DNA of 64,000 bases from WHTK01 sp965197795. GTDB lineage: Bacteria; Chloroflexota; Dehalococcoidia; DSTF01; WHTK01. Positions within the stretch are counted from its first letter, which is position 1, and every line of letters begins with the position of its first letter. This document shows positions 1 through 8,755 of this stretch, in pieces. The notes under the pieces are model-generated. The model worked only from the letters and a program-made list of their open reading frames with translations, ran no database searches and was not told the origin of the DNA. The stretch lies in assembly GCA_965197795.1 (NCBI GenBank), contig OZ240228.1, positions 2,976,001-3,040,000 on the forward strand, written 5' to 3'. The translations under genes and the position numbers were made by a program.

Positions 1-212
1 CGCCTCCAGCTTCTGATCTCTTGCGCAAGGCCGTGGGTCTCGAGAAGGGCAGCTCAGCCCAGAAGCGTGTCAAGGTCGGTAGCATCTCGAAGACGCAGCT
101 ACGTGACATCGCAAACGCAAAAATGCGCGACCTCAACGCCGCGGACGTTGAATCGGCGGAACGCATGATCGAAGGCAGCGCCCGCAGCATGGGCATCGAG
201 GTGGATAACTAA
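1..212 (+). CDS. rplK: 50S ribosomal protein L11, C-terminal part (cut by window edge)
   Basis: This is the C-terminal rRNA-binding part of L11, which forms the GTPase-associated centre of the large subunit. The open frame continues to the left edge (codons start at base 3) and reads PPASDLLRKAVGL there, a typical L11 segment, so the true start lies outside the window. The end is the usual helix with the closing motif RSMGIEV. The TAA stop overlaps the rplA ATG by one base, as expected for the conserved rplK-rplA operon. Confidence 0.95.
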   Translation, partial: PPASDLLRKAVGLEKGSSAQKRVKVGSISKTQLRDIANAKMRDLNAADVESAERMIEGSARSMGIEVDN

Positions 213-922
213 TGCAGCGCGGCAAGAAGTACCAGGAATCAGCCAAACTCGTCGGGAAGGACAAGAACTATCCGCCCACGGAGGCGATCACGCTCGCCAA
301 GAAGGCGGCCACGGCCAAGTTCGACGAGACCGTCGAGCTGCACATGCGCACCGGACTCGATCCGCGTCACGCCGACCAGCAGATTCGCGGCACCGCCCTA
401 CTGCCTAACGGCCTGGGCAAGGAGGTACGCGTCCTGGTCTTCGCCGAAGGTGAAGGCGCACGCAACGCCGACCAGGCTGGAGCCGACTTCGTCGGCAGTG
501 ACGATCTGATCAAGCGCATCGAGGACGGCTGGACGGAGTTCGACGTTGCCCTCGCGTCGCGCGAGATGATGAGCAAGGTCAGCCGTCTCGGCCGCGTGCT
601 TGGACCCCGCGGCCTGATGCCCAACCCGCGCACCGGCACCGTCGTCGACCCAGACGACCTCGCCAAAGCCGTCAACGACTCGCGTCAGGGTCGGGTCGAG
701 TTCCGGCTCGACCGCACGGCGCTGATTCACGTGCCGATCGGCAAGGTTAGTTTCGAGGAAGACAAGCTACTGGAGAACATGGCGACGATCGTCGACGCGA
801 TCGTCAAGGCCAAGCCGTCCGGCTCCAAGGGGCAGTACATCCGCTCCGCGTCGCTGGCAACGACCATGGGCCCCGGCATCAGCCTGGAGCTGGCGCCCAC
901 GCTGGCTCTGACGACCAGCTAG
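212..922 (+). CDS. rplA: 50S ribosomal protein L1
   Basis: L1 binds 23S rRNA at the L1 stalk, helps release deacylated tRNA, and in many bacteria represses its own operon. The 236 residues match the usual length. The family motif LGPRGLMPNPRTGTV is seen near residue 130, and the C-terminal part carries the expected GQYIRS segment. The ATG shares one base with the rplK stop, so the two are translationally coupled. A strong hairpin follows the gene. Confidence 0.97.
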   Translation: MQRGKKYQESAKLVGKDKNYPPTEAITLAKKAATAKFDETVELHMRTGLDPRHADQQIRGTALLPNGLGKEVRVLVFAEGEGARNADQAGADFVGSDDLIKRIEDGWTEFDVALASREMMSKVSRLGRVLGPRGLMPNPRTGTVVDPDDLAKAVNDSRQGRVEFRLDRTALIHVPIGKVSFEEDKLLENMATIVDAIVKAKPSGSKGQYIRSASLATTMGPGISLELAPTLALTTS

Positions 923-943
923 CTTCGATCTTGGGACAGAACG

Positions 944-974
944 AAAAGCCGAGGCCCGTTGGTCTCGGCTTTTT
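944..974 (+). terminator. Rho-independent terminator after rplKA
   Basis: A perfect 10-bp stem (944-953 with 964-973, arm AAAAGCCGAG) and a 10-nt loop run into a T tract. It separates rplKA from the rplJL transcript. Confidence 0.85.
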
Positions 975-1009
975 CACGAACGTAGGATTTCGCGTCGTCA
1001 CGGCGTAGC

Positions 1010-1038
1010 TTGCTCGGACAAATAGGAAGCCATACACT
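1010..1038 (+). promoter_or_regulatory. Predicted rplJL promoter
   Basis: TTGCTC at 1010-1015 and TACACT at 1033-1038 are separated by 17 bp. They lie just after the rplKA terminator and before the structured L10 leader, which is where a vegetative promoter for rplJL is expected. Confidence 0.6.
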
Positions 1039-1039
1039 G

Positions 1040-1256
1040 AGGTTCGCGCTTCCAGCGTAAAGCCAGAGACAGCGGGTGTCTGCGACTTAAGCTCCCGGTT
1101 CCGGGAGGCCCGCCGAGGCAGACCAGCGATACGTAATCGGACCTTGCGTCCACGTACGCCCTTGCCTCCTGGTGAGGGCGTTTTGGTTGTGTTCAACCAG
1201 CGCCTGCGGCAAACCTCGAGGGTGCAGGGTTTCCCTGTCTGAGTAGTGAGTAGCCT
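1040..1256 (+). ncRNA. L10 leader (rplJL autoregulatory mRNA leader) with attenuator
   Basis: The 334-base gap between rplA and rplJ holds a structured leader. The segments CCAGAGACAGCGGGTG (about 1062) and CCCGCCGAGG (about 1108) resemble the conserved core of the L10 leader, to which the L10-L12 complex binds to repress its own synthesis. A hairpin with a perfect 7-bp stem (1156-1162 with 1175-1181) followed by TTTT can act as the attenuator. The family match was recognised by eye and not scored with a covariance model. Confidence 0.75.
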
Positions 1257-2018
1257 ATGCCAACCGAGAAAAAGATTCAGGCCGTGCAGGAGATCAGCGA
1301 GACGCTGACGCGTAGCACCGTCGTCATCAGCGCCGACTATCGTGGCCTGAGCGTTGAGGAGGCCACCGCCTTGCGCCGCGCAATGCGTGAGGCCGGCGTC
1401 CAGATCCGGGTGGTCAAGAACACGCTCTTCCTGCGCGCCGCCGAAGCGGCCGGTATGCCCGGCGTCGCCGAGCTAGCGGAAGGGCCAACCGCGATCATCT
1501 ACGGCTTCGACGACCCGCTGGCGCCGATCAAGACGGTGGTTGAATACCAGCGCCAGGCTCGAACCGCCTTTCAAGCCCGCAAGGCCTTCATGAACGGCGA
1601 GATCATTCCTGCCGGTCGCCTGGCAGACCTTGCAGCACTGCCGCCAAGAGACGTCCTGATCGCGGAGATCGCGGGCGCATTGCAGTCGCCGATTACGAAC
1701 CTGGTCTATCTCCTGACGGCGACGCTGCAGGAGTTCAGCGGACTGCTGGACGCACGGGCCGACCAGATGGGCCCGGACCCGACGGCGGCAGCGCCAGAAA
1801 CGACACCGGAGGAGGCGGGCCCAGCAGAGGCTTCCACGGAAGCTGTAGAGGAAGCCTCCACCGAGGCTGTAGAGGAAGCCTCCATGGAAGCTGCGGAGGA
1901 ACCCGCCGCTGAGCCGGCAGAAACTGAAGCGAGCACATCAGAAGAACCAGCCGAAGAACCCACGGCTTCGAACCAAGAAAACTCAGAAGAGGAAGCAGGA
2001 GAAGAAGATGGCAACTAA
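1257..2018 (+). CDS. rplJ: 50S ribosomal protein L10 with long acidic C-terminal tail
   Basis: L10 anchors the L7/L12 dimers to the ribosome. Residues 1 to about 172 are a normal L10, with the N-terminal motif ISADYRGLSVEEA and RVVKNTLFLRAA. The remaining 80 or so residues are a low-complexity Glu/Ala/Ser/Thr tail that is absent from standard L10 (about 170 residues). The tail holds three near-copies of an 8-residue unit EASTEAVE, encoded by a 24-bp tandem repeat at about 1828-1898. The last 11 bases overlap rplL. Confidence 0.95.
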   Translation: MPTEKKIQAVQEISETLTRSTVVISADYRGLSVEEATALRRAMREAGVQIRVVKNTLFLRAAEAAGMPGVAELAEGPTAIIYGFDDPLAPIKTVVEYQRQARTAFQARKAFMNGEIIPAGRLADLAALPPRDVLIAEIAGALQSPITNLVYLLTATLQEFSGLLDARADQMGPDPTAAAPETTPEEAGPAEASTEAVEEASTEAVEEASMEAAEEPAAEPAETEASTSEEPAEEPTASNQENSEEEAGEEDGN

Positions 2019-2400
2019 GACCGAAGACGTCCTGGACCTGATTAAGGGAATGACCATTCTTGAGCTCAAAGAGCTCAATGATGCGATCAAAGAAGAGTTC
2101 GGCGTGACGGCGATGGCGCCCATGGCGGTAGCAGCGGGTGGCGCAACGGCGGCAGCGGGTGGCGGCGCGGCCGTCGCCGAAGACGAGCAGAGCGAATTCA
2201 CCGTCATCCTCAAGGACTTTGGCGCCAACAAGATCAACGTGATCAAGGCCGTCCGCGAGGTCACGACGCTCGGCCTGAAAGAGGCAAAGGACCTCGTCGA
2301 GGCCGCGCCTACCAACGTCAAGGAAGGCGTCGACAAGGCAGAGGCGGACAGCATCAAGGCGAAGCTGAGCGACGCCGGCGCCACCGTCGACGTCACGTAG
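2008..2400 (+). CDS. rplL: 50S ribosomal protein L7/L12
   Basis: This stalk protein recruits translation GTPases. At 130 residues it has the N-terminal dimerisation helix, an Ala/Gly-rich hinge (about 38-56) and the conserved C-terminal domain with the motif GLKEAKDLVE. The start lies inside the end of rplJ, and the purine-rich rplJ tail GGAGAAGAAG serves as its ribosome-binding site. This arrangement ties the L12 supply to L10 translation. Confidence 0.97.
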   Translation: MATKTEDVLDLIKGMTILELKELNDAIKEEFGVTAMAPMAVAAGGATAAAGGGAAVAEDEQSEFTVILKDFGANKINVIKAVREVTTLGLKEAKDLVEAAPTNVKEGVDKAEADSIKAKLSDAGATVDVT

Positions 2401-2421
2401 CGTCTCAGGAAGCGAATCGTT

Positions 2422-2464
2422 CTTAGGACAGGCGGGTTGGCACCAGTGCCCCGCCTGTCCTAAG
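2422..2464. terminator. Terminator after rplJL
   Basis: A perfect 15-bp stem (2422-2436 with 2450-2464) with a 13-nt loop lies directly after rplL. The T-rich stretch CTTGTTT follows on the plus strand. Confidence 0.8.
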
Positions 2465-2478
2465 CTTGTTTCTCAGGC

Positions 2479-3027
2479 ATGTCCGAGTTTATGACCTGCT
2501 TCGCCTGCGAGAGCGCCCCGACACAGCAGTGTCCTCGCTGCGGAAGGCCGTACTGCGACGAACACGGCGAAGATGTCTGCGACGCTTGTCTGCAGCCCGC
2601 CAGCGGACTGCCTTCCTTCACGCTGTTTCGCGGTTCCTTGTTGGCGCTATTGATCGGCACGATCCTGGCCGTCTGGCTTTTAATCCAACCGCCCGGAGGC
2701 GAATCCAACGCGCCCCAGACAGGCACGATTATTACGCCTACCGCCGAGGCCGCGTCCGATACGACACCCGGTACTGCTGCGACGCTCCTGGCCGGCGGCT
2801 CACCCGTCGCCGGAGGAACGCCGGCGCCCGAGGCCAGTCCGACGCCCGAGGGACCGAGCAGTTCTGGAATCTACACCGTCGAATCGGGTGATACGCTGTC
2901 CTCGATCTGCGCCGATGTCGCTCCTTCACTGGACCCGGATGAGTGCGTTGACCAGATCGTGGCAACGAACGGCCTCGCCGACGCCTCCACGATTAACATC
3001 GGGCAAGAACTGGTGGTGCCTCAATGA
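2479..3027 (+). CDS. Zinc-finger, membrane-anchored LysM protein
   Basis: The predicted protein has 182 residues. The N-terminus is a cysteine/histidine cluster (CFAC, CPRC, CDEH, CDAC, residues about 7-40) that should bind zinc in the cytoplasm. One hydrophobic segment (about 50-68) follows, then a Pro/Thr/Ala-rich linker. The C-terminal LysM domain (about 132-181, YTVESGDTLSSIC to INIGQELVVP) is likely to bind peptidoglycan outside. No specific role is known. It follows the rplJL terminator, so it probably has its own transcript. Confidence 0.75.
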   Translation: MSEFMTCFACESAPTQQCPRCGRPYCDEHGEDVCDACLQPASGLPSFTLFRGSLLALLIGTILAVWLLIQPPGGESNAPQTGTIITPTAEAASDTTPGTAATLLAGGSPVAGGTPAPEASPTPEGPSSSGIYTVESGDTLSSICADVAPSLDPDECVDQIVATNGLADASTINIGQELVVPQ

Positions 3028-3109
3028 GCGTAAGTACTCCTGAATGGACCCGCGTTATCGAACGTAATATCTTCGCGGCGGCGAGCATAGGAAACTTTCC
3101 GGCCTACTG

Positions 3110-3826
3110 ATGACCGAGTACTCCGACCTCAAAGAGACCCCCCTCTCCCGCCATAACTTGATCAAGATGGCGCTTATCTACACACCCTTCGCGTTGGCCA
3201 GCCTGGTTGTTTCGGTCATTGCGATCATGAAAGTAATCGAGGGCCAGGGCAGCTTCATCTGGATGCTGATCATCTTCGGCTCAATCGTCTTGCTGACAGG
3301 ATCGCAGGCACTCAGTTACCTGCGTGACCTGACGGCAGCACCGATGCAGATTCAGGGCGAGTTGGTACGTAAATGGCATAAGTCCAACCTGTTCTTCTTC
3401 TTTCTGCCGTCCTACTACATCACGATCGATAGCAAGACTTTCCAGGGTAGAATCGATCGAGTCGTCGACAAGGGCGCCTACATCCGCCTCGAGTCCGGCG
3501 TCGAGGGCTTCTGCCGGCGCAAAGACCTCGATATCGAGACAAAGGGCAAGAGTTCCGAGGAAATCGTACGGCCCGGCCAGGAGGTCAACTACAAGGTCAC
3601 CGGCGTCGACCGCCACGGCGTTTACAAGCTCTCCTGCCGCAAGGCGGAAGAACGCTCGGTCGTCGGCAAGATTTTCGTCATCTCACGTGTCGAGTACGCC
3701 ATGCTCCTGGAGCTCGACCTCGTGAAGATCACTTTTTACCCCCACTCCGCCAGCGTGGAGCGCCTGGAGCGCTACGATGAGTCGGAGAAGGGGTTTATTC
3801 CTGCCACCACCGGAGCTACCTTCTAA
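3110..3826 (+). CDS. Membrane protein with S1-like RNA-binding domain
   Basis: The 238-residue protein begins with two hydrophobic helices (about 22-44 and 50-72). The cytoplasmic part carries an S1/OB-like fold at about 110-182: GRIDRVVDKGAYIRLESGVEGF, shown here only in part, then VRPGQEVNYKV and YKLSCRKA. A short domain of unknown type closes it. A nucleic-acid-binding role at the membrane is inferred. Its 3' end overlaps the radC start by 50 bases. Confidence 0.65.
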   Translation: MTEYSDLKETPLSRHNLIKMALIYTPFALASLVVSVIAIMKVIEGQGSFIWMLIIFGSIVLLTGSQALSYLRDLTAAPMQIQGELVRKWHKSNLFFFFLPSYYITIDSKTFQGRIDRVVDKGAYIRLESGVEGFCRRKDLDIETKGKSSEEIVRPGQEVNYKVTGVDRHGVYKLSCRKAEERSVVGKIFVISRVEYAMLLELDLVKITFYPHSASVERLERYDESEKGFIPATTGATF

Positions 3827-4520
3827 ACCCGAATACAACACGCGCATTCGTGAGCTTCCCACGTCGGAGCGGCCGCGAGAGCGTCTGCGCGACCTCGGAC
3901 CCCAGGCGCTCTCGAACGCCGAGCTGCTGGCAATCGTCCTGCGTAGCGGATCGACGCAGCAGAGCGTTCTCAACCTCGCTTCGTCTTTACTGGCGCGACA
4001 TGGCGGCCTGGGCGGGCTCGCCCGCCTCTCGTTTTCAGACCTGGTACGCGAGGGAGGCATCGGCGAGGCGAAGGCGGCCGAGATTCAAGCCGCCTTTCAG
4101 CTGGCGCTGCGTCTCAACGCGCTACAGCCGGAGGAGCGCCCTCACGTCCGATCTCCCGCCGACGTGAACAGCCTGCTCGGCGCCGAAATGGCGCTGCTAG
4201 ACCAGGAGCACTTGCGCGTACTGCTTGTCAACACGCGTAACCAGGTGATGACCGTGACCGAGGTCTACAAGGGCAACGTCAGCTCGGCGCAAGTGCGCAG
4301 CGCGGAGGTGTTCCGTGAGGCTGTGCGCCAGAACGCCCCGTCAATCATCGTCGTGCACAACCACCCATCCGGTGATCCGGCGCCGTCGCCTGACGACGTC
4401 GAGTTGACGAAGACGCTACGCGAGGCCGGTGACGTGCTGTAGATAGAGCTGCTCGACCACATCGTAATCGGCGATCGACGGTTCGCCAGCATGAAGCAAT
4501 TGGGGCTTGGGTTCAGCTAG
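3777..4520 (+). pseudogene. radC: RadC/JAMM-domain protein, interrupted by an in-frame TAG
   Basis: RadC-family proteins have an N-terminal UPF0758/HhH region (LGPQALSNAELLAIVLRSG) and a C-terminal JAMM metalloprotease-like domain (HNHPSGDPAPSPDD, about residues 195-208). Both are present. The frame is stopped by TAG at 4440-4442 inside the conserved block GDVL-stop-IELLDHIVIG, where the family has Gly or a similar residue. It then continues in frame for 25 residues to a TAG at 4518-4520. All JAMM metal ligands precede the stop, so a shortened protein could keep a fold, but a recent nonsense mutation or base-call error is the simplest reading. Confidence 0.8.
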
Positions 4521-5054
4521 ACGCGCAGCCTGAAACGGCTGCAGGAGTAGGTTCTCGTCTCACCTGCATCGATGATCGTGAGCTCGACATCGCCACAGGA
4601 CTCGAAGCCTGCGTCAGCGTAGTAACCCTTGAGGCGTTCGTTGCCGGCCCAGCAATCGAGACGGAGCTCGCTCTTGCCCCGCTGGCGCGTGTGCTCGGCG
4701 GCCCAGTCCAGGAGCCAGCGCGCAACGCCCTGACCGGCGACCGACCGCCTGACGGACAGCTTGAAAAGCAGCACCGCGTCCTGCGCCCCGTCCGGCCAGA
4801 GCTTATCCATGCGGCGGCTAAGGGATGCTCCTCAGCACGAGGCTGGCGATCGCCTGATCTCGCCTCCAGGCGAGAAAAACGGCACGTCGCGTGATGAGCC
4901 CACGGAAGGAATCTACCCATTCCGGCCGGTCGGAGAAGCTGGCCGGCCACTGCTCCGTGATGCCGGAGGCGTGAAGCCACGCCGCCGCCTCGTCCATCAC
5001 GCTCAGCACGTGATACAGCTCCGATTCATCGGCGCTTCTGACCTCAAGATCCAT
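4517..5054 (-). pseudogene. GNAT-family N-acetyltransferase, frameshifted
   Basis: Two minus-strand pieces make one acetyltransferase. Residues 1-78 (from ATG at 5054) end at a stop after LVLRSIP. The rest (4810-4517) carries the acetyl-CoA loop VRRSVAGQGVARWLLDWA and the closing YYADAGFESCGDVE. One extra base near 4818-4822 separates the two frames, and removing it joins SIP directly to SRRMDKLWPDGA. The substrate is unknown. It runs convergently with radC and divergently from msrA. Confidence 0.75.
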
Positions 5055-5110
5055 GCAGCGCGAGTATACGTTCCCGCAAAACGGCCGGGTATGACAGAAT
5101 TAGGGTCAGC

Positions 5111-5653
5111 ATGAGCGAGAAACGAACCGAGATTGCGACATTGGCCGGCGGCTGCTTCTGGTGCACCGAAGCGGTGGCGCTAAAGTTGCGTGGCGTCGAA
5201 CAAGTGGTACCAGGCTACACCGGCGGCCACGTGCCCAATCCCACGTATGCCGACGTCTCCACCGGTGAGACGGGCCATGCCGAAGCAATCCAGGTCCACT
5301 TCGACCCGGATGTGATCAGCTACAAGCAGCTTCTCGAGGTCTTCTTCGCGCTGCACGATCCCACGACGCTGAACCGCCAGGACGCCGACGTGGGCCCGCA
5401 GTACCGCTCAGCGGTTTACTACCACGACGAGGCTCAGAAGGCAGCAGCGGAACAGGCGATCGCGGAGGTCAACGCGTCCGGCACGTACGCCAACCCGGTC
5501 ATAACAGAAGTGGCGCCGGTGAGCGAGTTCTACGTCGCGGAGGACTATCACCGCAACTTCTACGAGGACAACAGAAGCTTCCCGTACTGCACGGTCGTCA
5601 TCGACCCAAAGATCCAGAAGCTCTACAAAACCTTCGAGCCGCTGCTGACCTAG
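5111..5653 (+). CDS. msrA: Peptide-methionine (S)-S-oxide reductase MsrA
   Basis: MsrA reduces methionine-S-sulfoxide in proteins and free methionine, using thioredoxin. The catalytic motif GGCFWCTEA (Cys15) and the family segment YHRNFYEDN are present, and the 180-residue length is typical. The start at 5111 places the catalytic cysteine at the usual distance from the N-terminus. It runs convergently with the following minus-strand gene, overlapping by 4 bases. Confidence 0.95.
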   Translation: MSEKRTEIATLAGGCFWCTEAVALKLRGVEQVVPGYTGGHVPNPTYADVSTGETGHAEAIQVHFDPDVISYKQLLEVFFALHDPTTLNRQDADVGPQYRSAVYYHDEAQKAAAEQAIAEVNASGTYANPVITEVAPVSEFYVAEDYHRNFYEDNRSFPYCTVVIDPKIQKLYKTFEPLLT

Positions 5654-6258
5654 CGCAGCGCCTTCGGGATCACCAACCTCAACGCCGCATGCGTGCTGGA
5701 GAAGGCGACGACTTTGGTATCCACAAGGCCTGCTTCACGCACCGCCGCCATGACCTCGACGTCCTTGAGCACCGCCTCCTTACCTTTGCGCGAGACAACC
5801 CAGATGCCGCCGGCAGGCTTGAGCCAGCTTCGCAGCTCGGAAAGACGCACCAGGTCGTCAACTCGGTCCGCTTCGTAGAAGACGAGGTCGGCCTCGGAGA
5901 CGGACCCGCAACTCGGCTGGCCGACGCGATCACGGAGCTGAGTCATGAAGTCCTCATCTTCGACGCCGAGCACGGCGACCGTCATCCCAGGCTTGACCCC
6001 CGCTTGTCGAGCAGGCCGCGGGGGGTTACGGATCTTCTCCGCCCACGGATCCGCGTTTCGGCCCAGTTCGAAAACGGCAACGCCTCCGTCGTAACCCACA
6101 TGCAGTTCGCCGGCCGACGCATCGAGGGCCGTAATCTGAGTGAACGGAATCTTGAGGCGGAAGTCGCCGCGAAAGATCAGCTCCGCGGTCTCGAGTAGCG
6201 CCTTGCCCTCGGAGGCCTCGCCCTTATAGACGACGCGACAGACGGCTTCGGAGCCCAC
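5650..6258 (-). CDS. DUF3052-like / Rossmann-type protein
   Basis: The predicted protein has 202 residues. The N-terminal third is a beta-rich segment. From about residue 87 it reads like the DUF3052 family: VKPGMTVAVLGVED, then ADLVFYEADRVDDL, WLKPAGGIWVVSRKGK and VDTKVVAFSSTHAALRLVIP. These proteins look like degenerate SAM-dependent methyltransferase folds and have no known activity. It sits 4 bases after ogt on the same strand, so the two are probably co-transcribed. Confidence 0.6.
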   Translation of the reverse strand: MGSEAVCRVVYKGEASEGKALLETAELIFRGDFRLKIPFTQITALDASAGELHVGYDGGVAVFELGRNADPWAEKIRNPPRPARQAGVKPGMTVAVLGVEDEDFMTQLRDRVGQPSCGSVSEADLVFYEADRVDDLVRLSELRSWLKPAGGIWVVSRKGKEAVLKDVEVMAAVREAGLVDTKVVAFSSTHAALRLVIPKALR

Positions 6259-6261
6259 GGT

Positions 6262-6801
6262 TCAGACTGCTACCAACTGACGCTGCGCGCCGATCTCGCG
6301 GCCTTCGTGCTGCAAAAGCCAAGCCTTTGTATCGAGGCCGCCTCCGAAGCCGTGCAAGCGCTTGTCCGAGCCAACGACGCGGTGACACGGGACGAGGATC
6401 ACGATCTGGTTAGCGCCGCAGGCGCTGCCGGCAGCACGATAGGCGCCGGGATGGCCGGCGTCGGCGGCGACCTCGGCATAGCTCAGCGTCTCGCCGTAGG
6501 GTATGCCGGCTATTACGTTCCAGACCCGGCGTCTGAACTCGCTGCCATCGCCGAAATCGAGGGGAACGTCGAAGTCGGCGCGCTTGCGGTCGAAGTACTC
6601 CCGCAGCTGGGTCTCCAGCTTCGCCGCGATGGCTTGCTCGCCGGCTGACAAGGGCTCGCTGCTCAACTCGTGGGGCTGCTGTGATGCGCGTTGCAACGGC
6701 GGCTCGCGCAGGTCACCGATGAAGTCGAGGCGACGCAGACCCTTAGACGTCACTTCGGCGAACAAGAGCCCGAACGGCGCCTCAACCGTAAACGTTGCCA
6801 T
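6262..6801 (-). CDS. ogt: Methylated-DNA--protein-cysteine methyltransferase
   Basis: This suicide enzyme takes the alkyl group from O6-alkylguanine onto its own cysteine. The active-site block ILVPCHRVVGSDKRLHGF is complete, and the DNA-binding segment IPYGETLSYAEVA precedes it. At 179 residues it has the short N-terminal domain of single-function Ogt enzymes. It lies between the DtxR-family gene and the DUF3052-like gene on one strand, with gaps of 10 and 3 bases. Confidence 0.95.
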   Translation of the reverse strand: MATFTVEAPFGLLFAEVTSKGLRRLDFIGDLREPPLQRASQQPHELSSEPLSAGEQAIAAKLETQLREYFDRKRADFDVPLDFGDGSEFRRRVWNVIAGIPYGETLSYAEVAADAGHPGAYRAAGSACGANQIVILVPCHRVVGSDKRLHGFGGGLDTKAWLLQHEGREIGAQRQLVAV

Positions 6802-6811
6802 GCAAGCGCTC

Positions 6812-7495
6812 CTAAGCTTCTCGAACCAGGACCAGTTCAGCCGTTGGCAGTCCGACGGTCACCTTCTGACCGCTGTGCTCCATGAGCGACACGGTGATCG
6901 TCGCGTTGGACAACGCAACCTCGTCGACCTGAAGCCGCGTGTTGGGAACAAGGTAATTTCGCTCCAGGTAGTGCATCAGAGCACCGTCTTCCTCTGCGTG
7001 CTCGAGGATGTTGTTCACGACCAGCACCGCGCCTTCACGAGCTTCCCGCAGCGGGTAGGCGCTGAATGGCTCACCTCTCGCCATTCCTGGGATCGGATTA
7101 CCGTGCGGGCAGGTATTGGGGCTGTCCAGGATAGTCAGGATCTGGCGTTCGATCAGGGGCGAGATCGCGTGTTCCACTCGGTGGGCCTCGTCATGCACGT
7201 CGGCCCAATCGAGCTTGAGGATGTCGATCAGCAGTCGCTCCGCCAGCATATGCCGGCGAATGATTGATTCGGCGCGCTGCTCGCCCTCGGGAGTCAGCTC
7301 GACATGATGCTCGGGATCCAGCGTTACCAGCCCGTCGCGTTCCATGCGTCGCAGGGTTGCCCAGGCGGTCGGCGCCGAAACGCCCTTGCGCTCTTTGAGC
7401 CGCGCCGCGATGACCGGGGCTCCTTCGCGCCGCATCGTGTAGATCAGCTGGAGGTAGTCCTCGATGGTCTCGCTGAGGTGGTCTGGCTGATTCAT
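6812..7495 (-). CDS. DtxR/MntR-family metal-dependent repressor
   Basis: The 227-residue regulator has an N-terminal winged helix (TIEDYLQLIYTMRREG, then TAWATLRRMERDGLV). A metal-binding/dimer domain follows with HMLAERLLIDIL, HDEAHRVEHAIS and CPHGNPIPG, and then a C-terminal FeoA/SH3-like domain. The family responds to Fe2+ or Mn2+. Its location beside larC and larB suggests a link with metal supply, possibly nickel, but that is inference. The same operon probably includes ogt downstream. Confidence 0.85.
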   Translation of the reverse strand: MNQPDHLSETIEDYLQLIYTMRREGAPVIAARLKERKGVSAPTAWATLRRMERDGLVTLDPEHHVELTPEGEQRAESIIRRHMLAERLLIDILKLDWADVHDEAHRVEHAISPLIERQILTILDSPNTCPHGNPIPGMARGEPFSAYPLREAREGAVLVVNNILEHAEEDGALMHYLERNYLVPNTRLQVDEVALSNATITVSLMEHSGQKVTVGLPTAELVLVREA

Positions 7496-7558
7496 GAGGC
7501 GATCCGATCGTAAGCAGCCCTTGCCAAGGGCGTCAACTTGACGTTCAGGTAAGAACCT

Positions 7559-8743
7559 TTATCGACTCAGCAGCTGGTGTTCGGCTTCCGCTGCCACGAT
7601 GCGATACACCTCCGCCAGAGGCAGCGCCTTCTCCACGGCGATACGCCGGCACACTTCGTATTCCGGCGCCACACGGGGTTCTTCGCCCGGCAGGCGCTTC
7701 ACTTTGACCGCGGCAGGACCGAGGCTGGACTCGAACTCGAAGACGTCGCGCTCCGCTTCGTAGCGGCTGACGTCGCGCACACGCACGCCCAGCGTGCTGG
7801 TCTCGCTGAGCAAGACCTGGACGAGGTCCGCTTCCAGCGCTTCCTGGCACAACACGGACAGCATCACCGCCGGCCGGCTCTTCTTCATCTGGATCGGCGT
7901 GAACCAGACGTCCGCGGCGCCGCGCTCCAGGAGCGATTCCTGGGTGTAAGCCAGCAACTCGGGGGACATGTCGTCGATGTTGGTCTCGATCAGGCGCATG
8001 CGCTTGCCGGGCGGTTCGGTCTCGCCCAGCCAAACGCGCAGCACGTTGGGACGATCCGCCGGGTCGCGACCTCCGGCGCCGATGCCCACGGTCTCGATCC
8101 GCATCGCCGGTCGATCGAACCGACCGATCGTCGTCAGCAACGCGGCACCAGTGGGCGTGACCATCTCGCCTCGCGGGCCTTCGCCCTCAACCGTGGGAGC
8201 TCCGGCGCGGGCGATCAGCTCAAGCGTCGCCGGTGCCGGCAGGGGCATCGAGCCGTGCGAGCTCTTTCCCTCACCGTGGCCGAGCGGCAGCGGCGATACG
8301 TAGACGTCCCGCACCCCGAGTAGACGTAGCCCCACGACACAGCCGGTGACGTCGACCAGGGCATCGACGGCGCCCACCTCGTGCAGCTGGACCTCATCGA
8401 GGCTGCCGCCGTGCACCTTCGCCTCGACTTCGCCGAGGGCCTGGAAGACGGACTCGATATGGGTGCGGTCAGATTCGCTCAGCCGTGACCGCCGCAAGAT
8501 GTCGAGGACTTCCGCCAGGGAACGATGCCGCGGCGGTTCCGTGACCATGACGTCGAGCTTGGTTGCGGCGAACCCGGCCCGCTGGACCGGCTCCACCCTC
8601 AACTCGAAGGCGCCGGGCGGCAAGGCGAGCTTGGAGACCTCGTCGCGCAGTGATTCGAAGGGGAGGCCGGAGTCTATCAGGGCGCCAAGGATCATGTCGC
8701 CGCTGGCGCCGGAGAAGCAGTCGAAGTAGGCGACGCGTGTCAT
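7559..8743 (-). CDS. larC: Nickel insertion protein LarC
   Basis: LarC inserts nickel into the pyridinium-3,5-bisthiocarboxylic acid mononucleotide (nickel-pincer) cofactor used by LarA-type racemases. The N-terminus YFDCFSGASGDMILGAL and the downstream LHEVGAVDALVDVTG are family signatures. It is one uninterrupted 394-residue frame, unlike species in which larC is read through a programmed frameshift. larB follows upstream on the same strand 12 bases away. Neither larA nor larE lies in this window. Confidence 0.93.
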   Translation of the reverse strand: MTRVAYFDCFSGASGDMILGALIDSGLPFESLRDEVSKLALPPGAFELRVEPVQRAGFAATKLDVMVTEPPRHRSLAEVLDILRRSRLSESDRTHIESVFQALGEVEAKVHGGSLDEVQLHEVGAVDALVDVTGCVVGLRLLGVRDVYVSPLPLGHGEGKSSHGSMPLPAPATLELIARAGAPTVEGEGPRGEMVTPTGAALLTTIGRFDRPAMRIETVGIGAGGRDPADRPNVLRVWLGETEPPGKRMRLIETNIDDMSPELLAYTQESLLERGAADVWFTPIQMKKSRPAVMLSVLCQEALEADLVQVLLSETSTLGVRVRDVSRYEAERDVFEFESSLGPAAVKVKRLPGEEPRVAPEYEVCRRIAVEKALPLAEVYRIVAAEAEHQLLSR

Positions 8744-8755
8744 GAAGTGGAAAGT

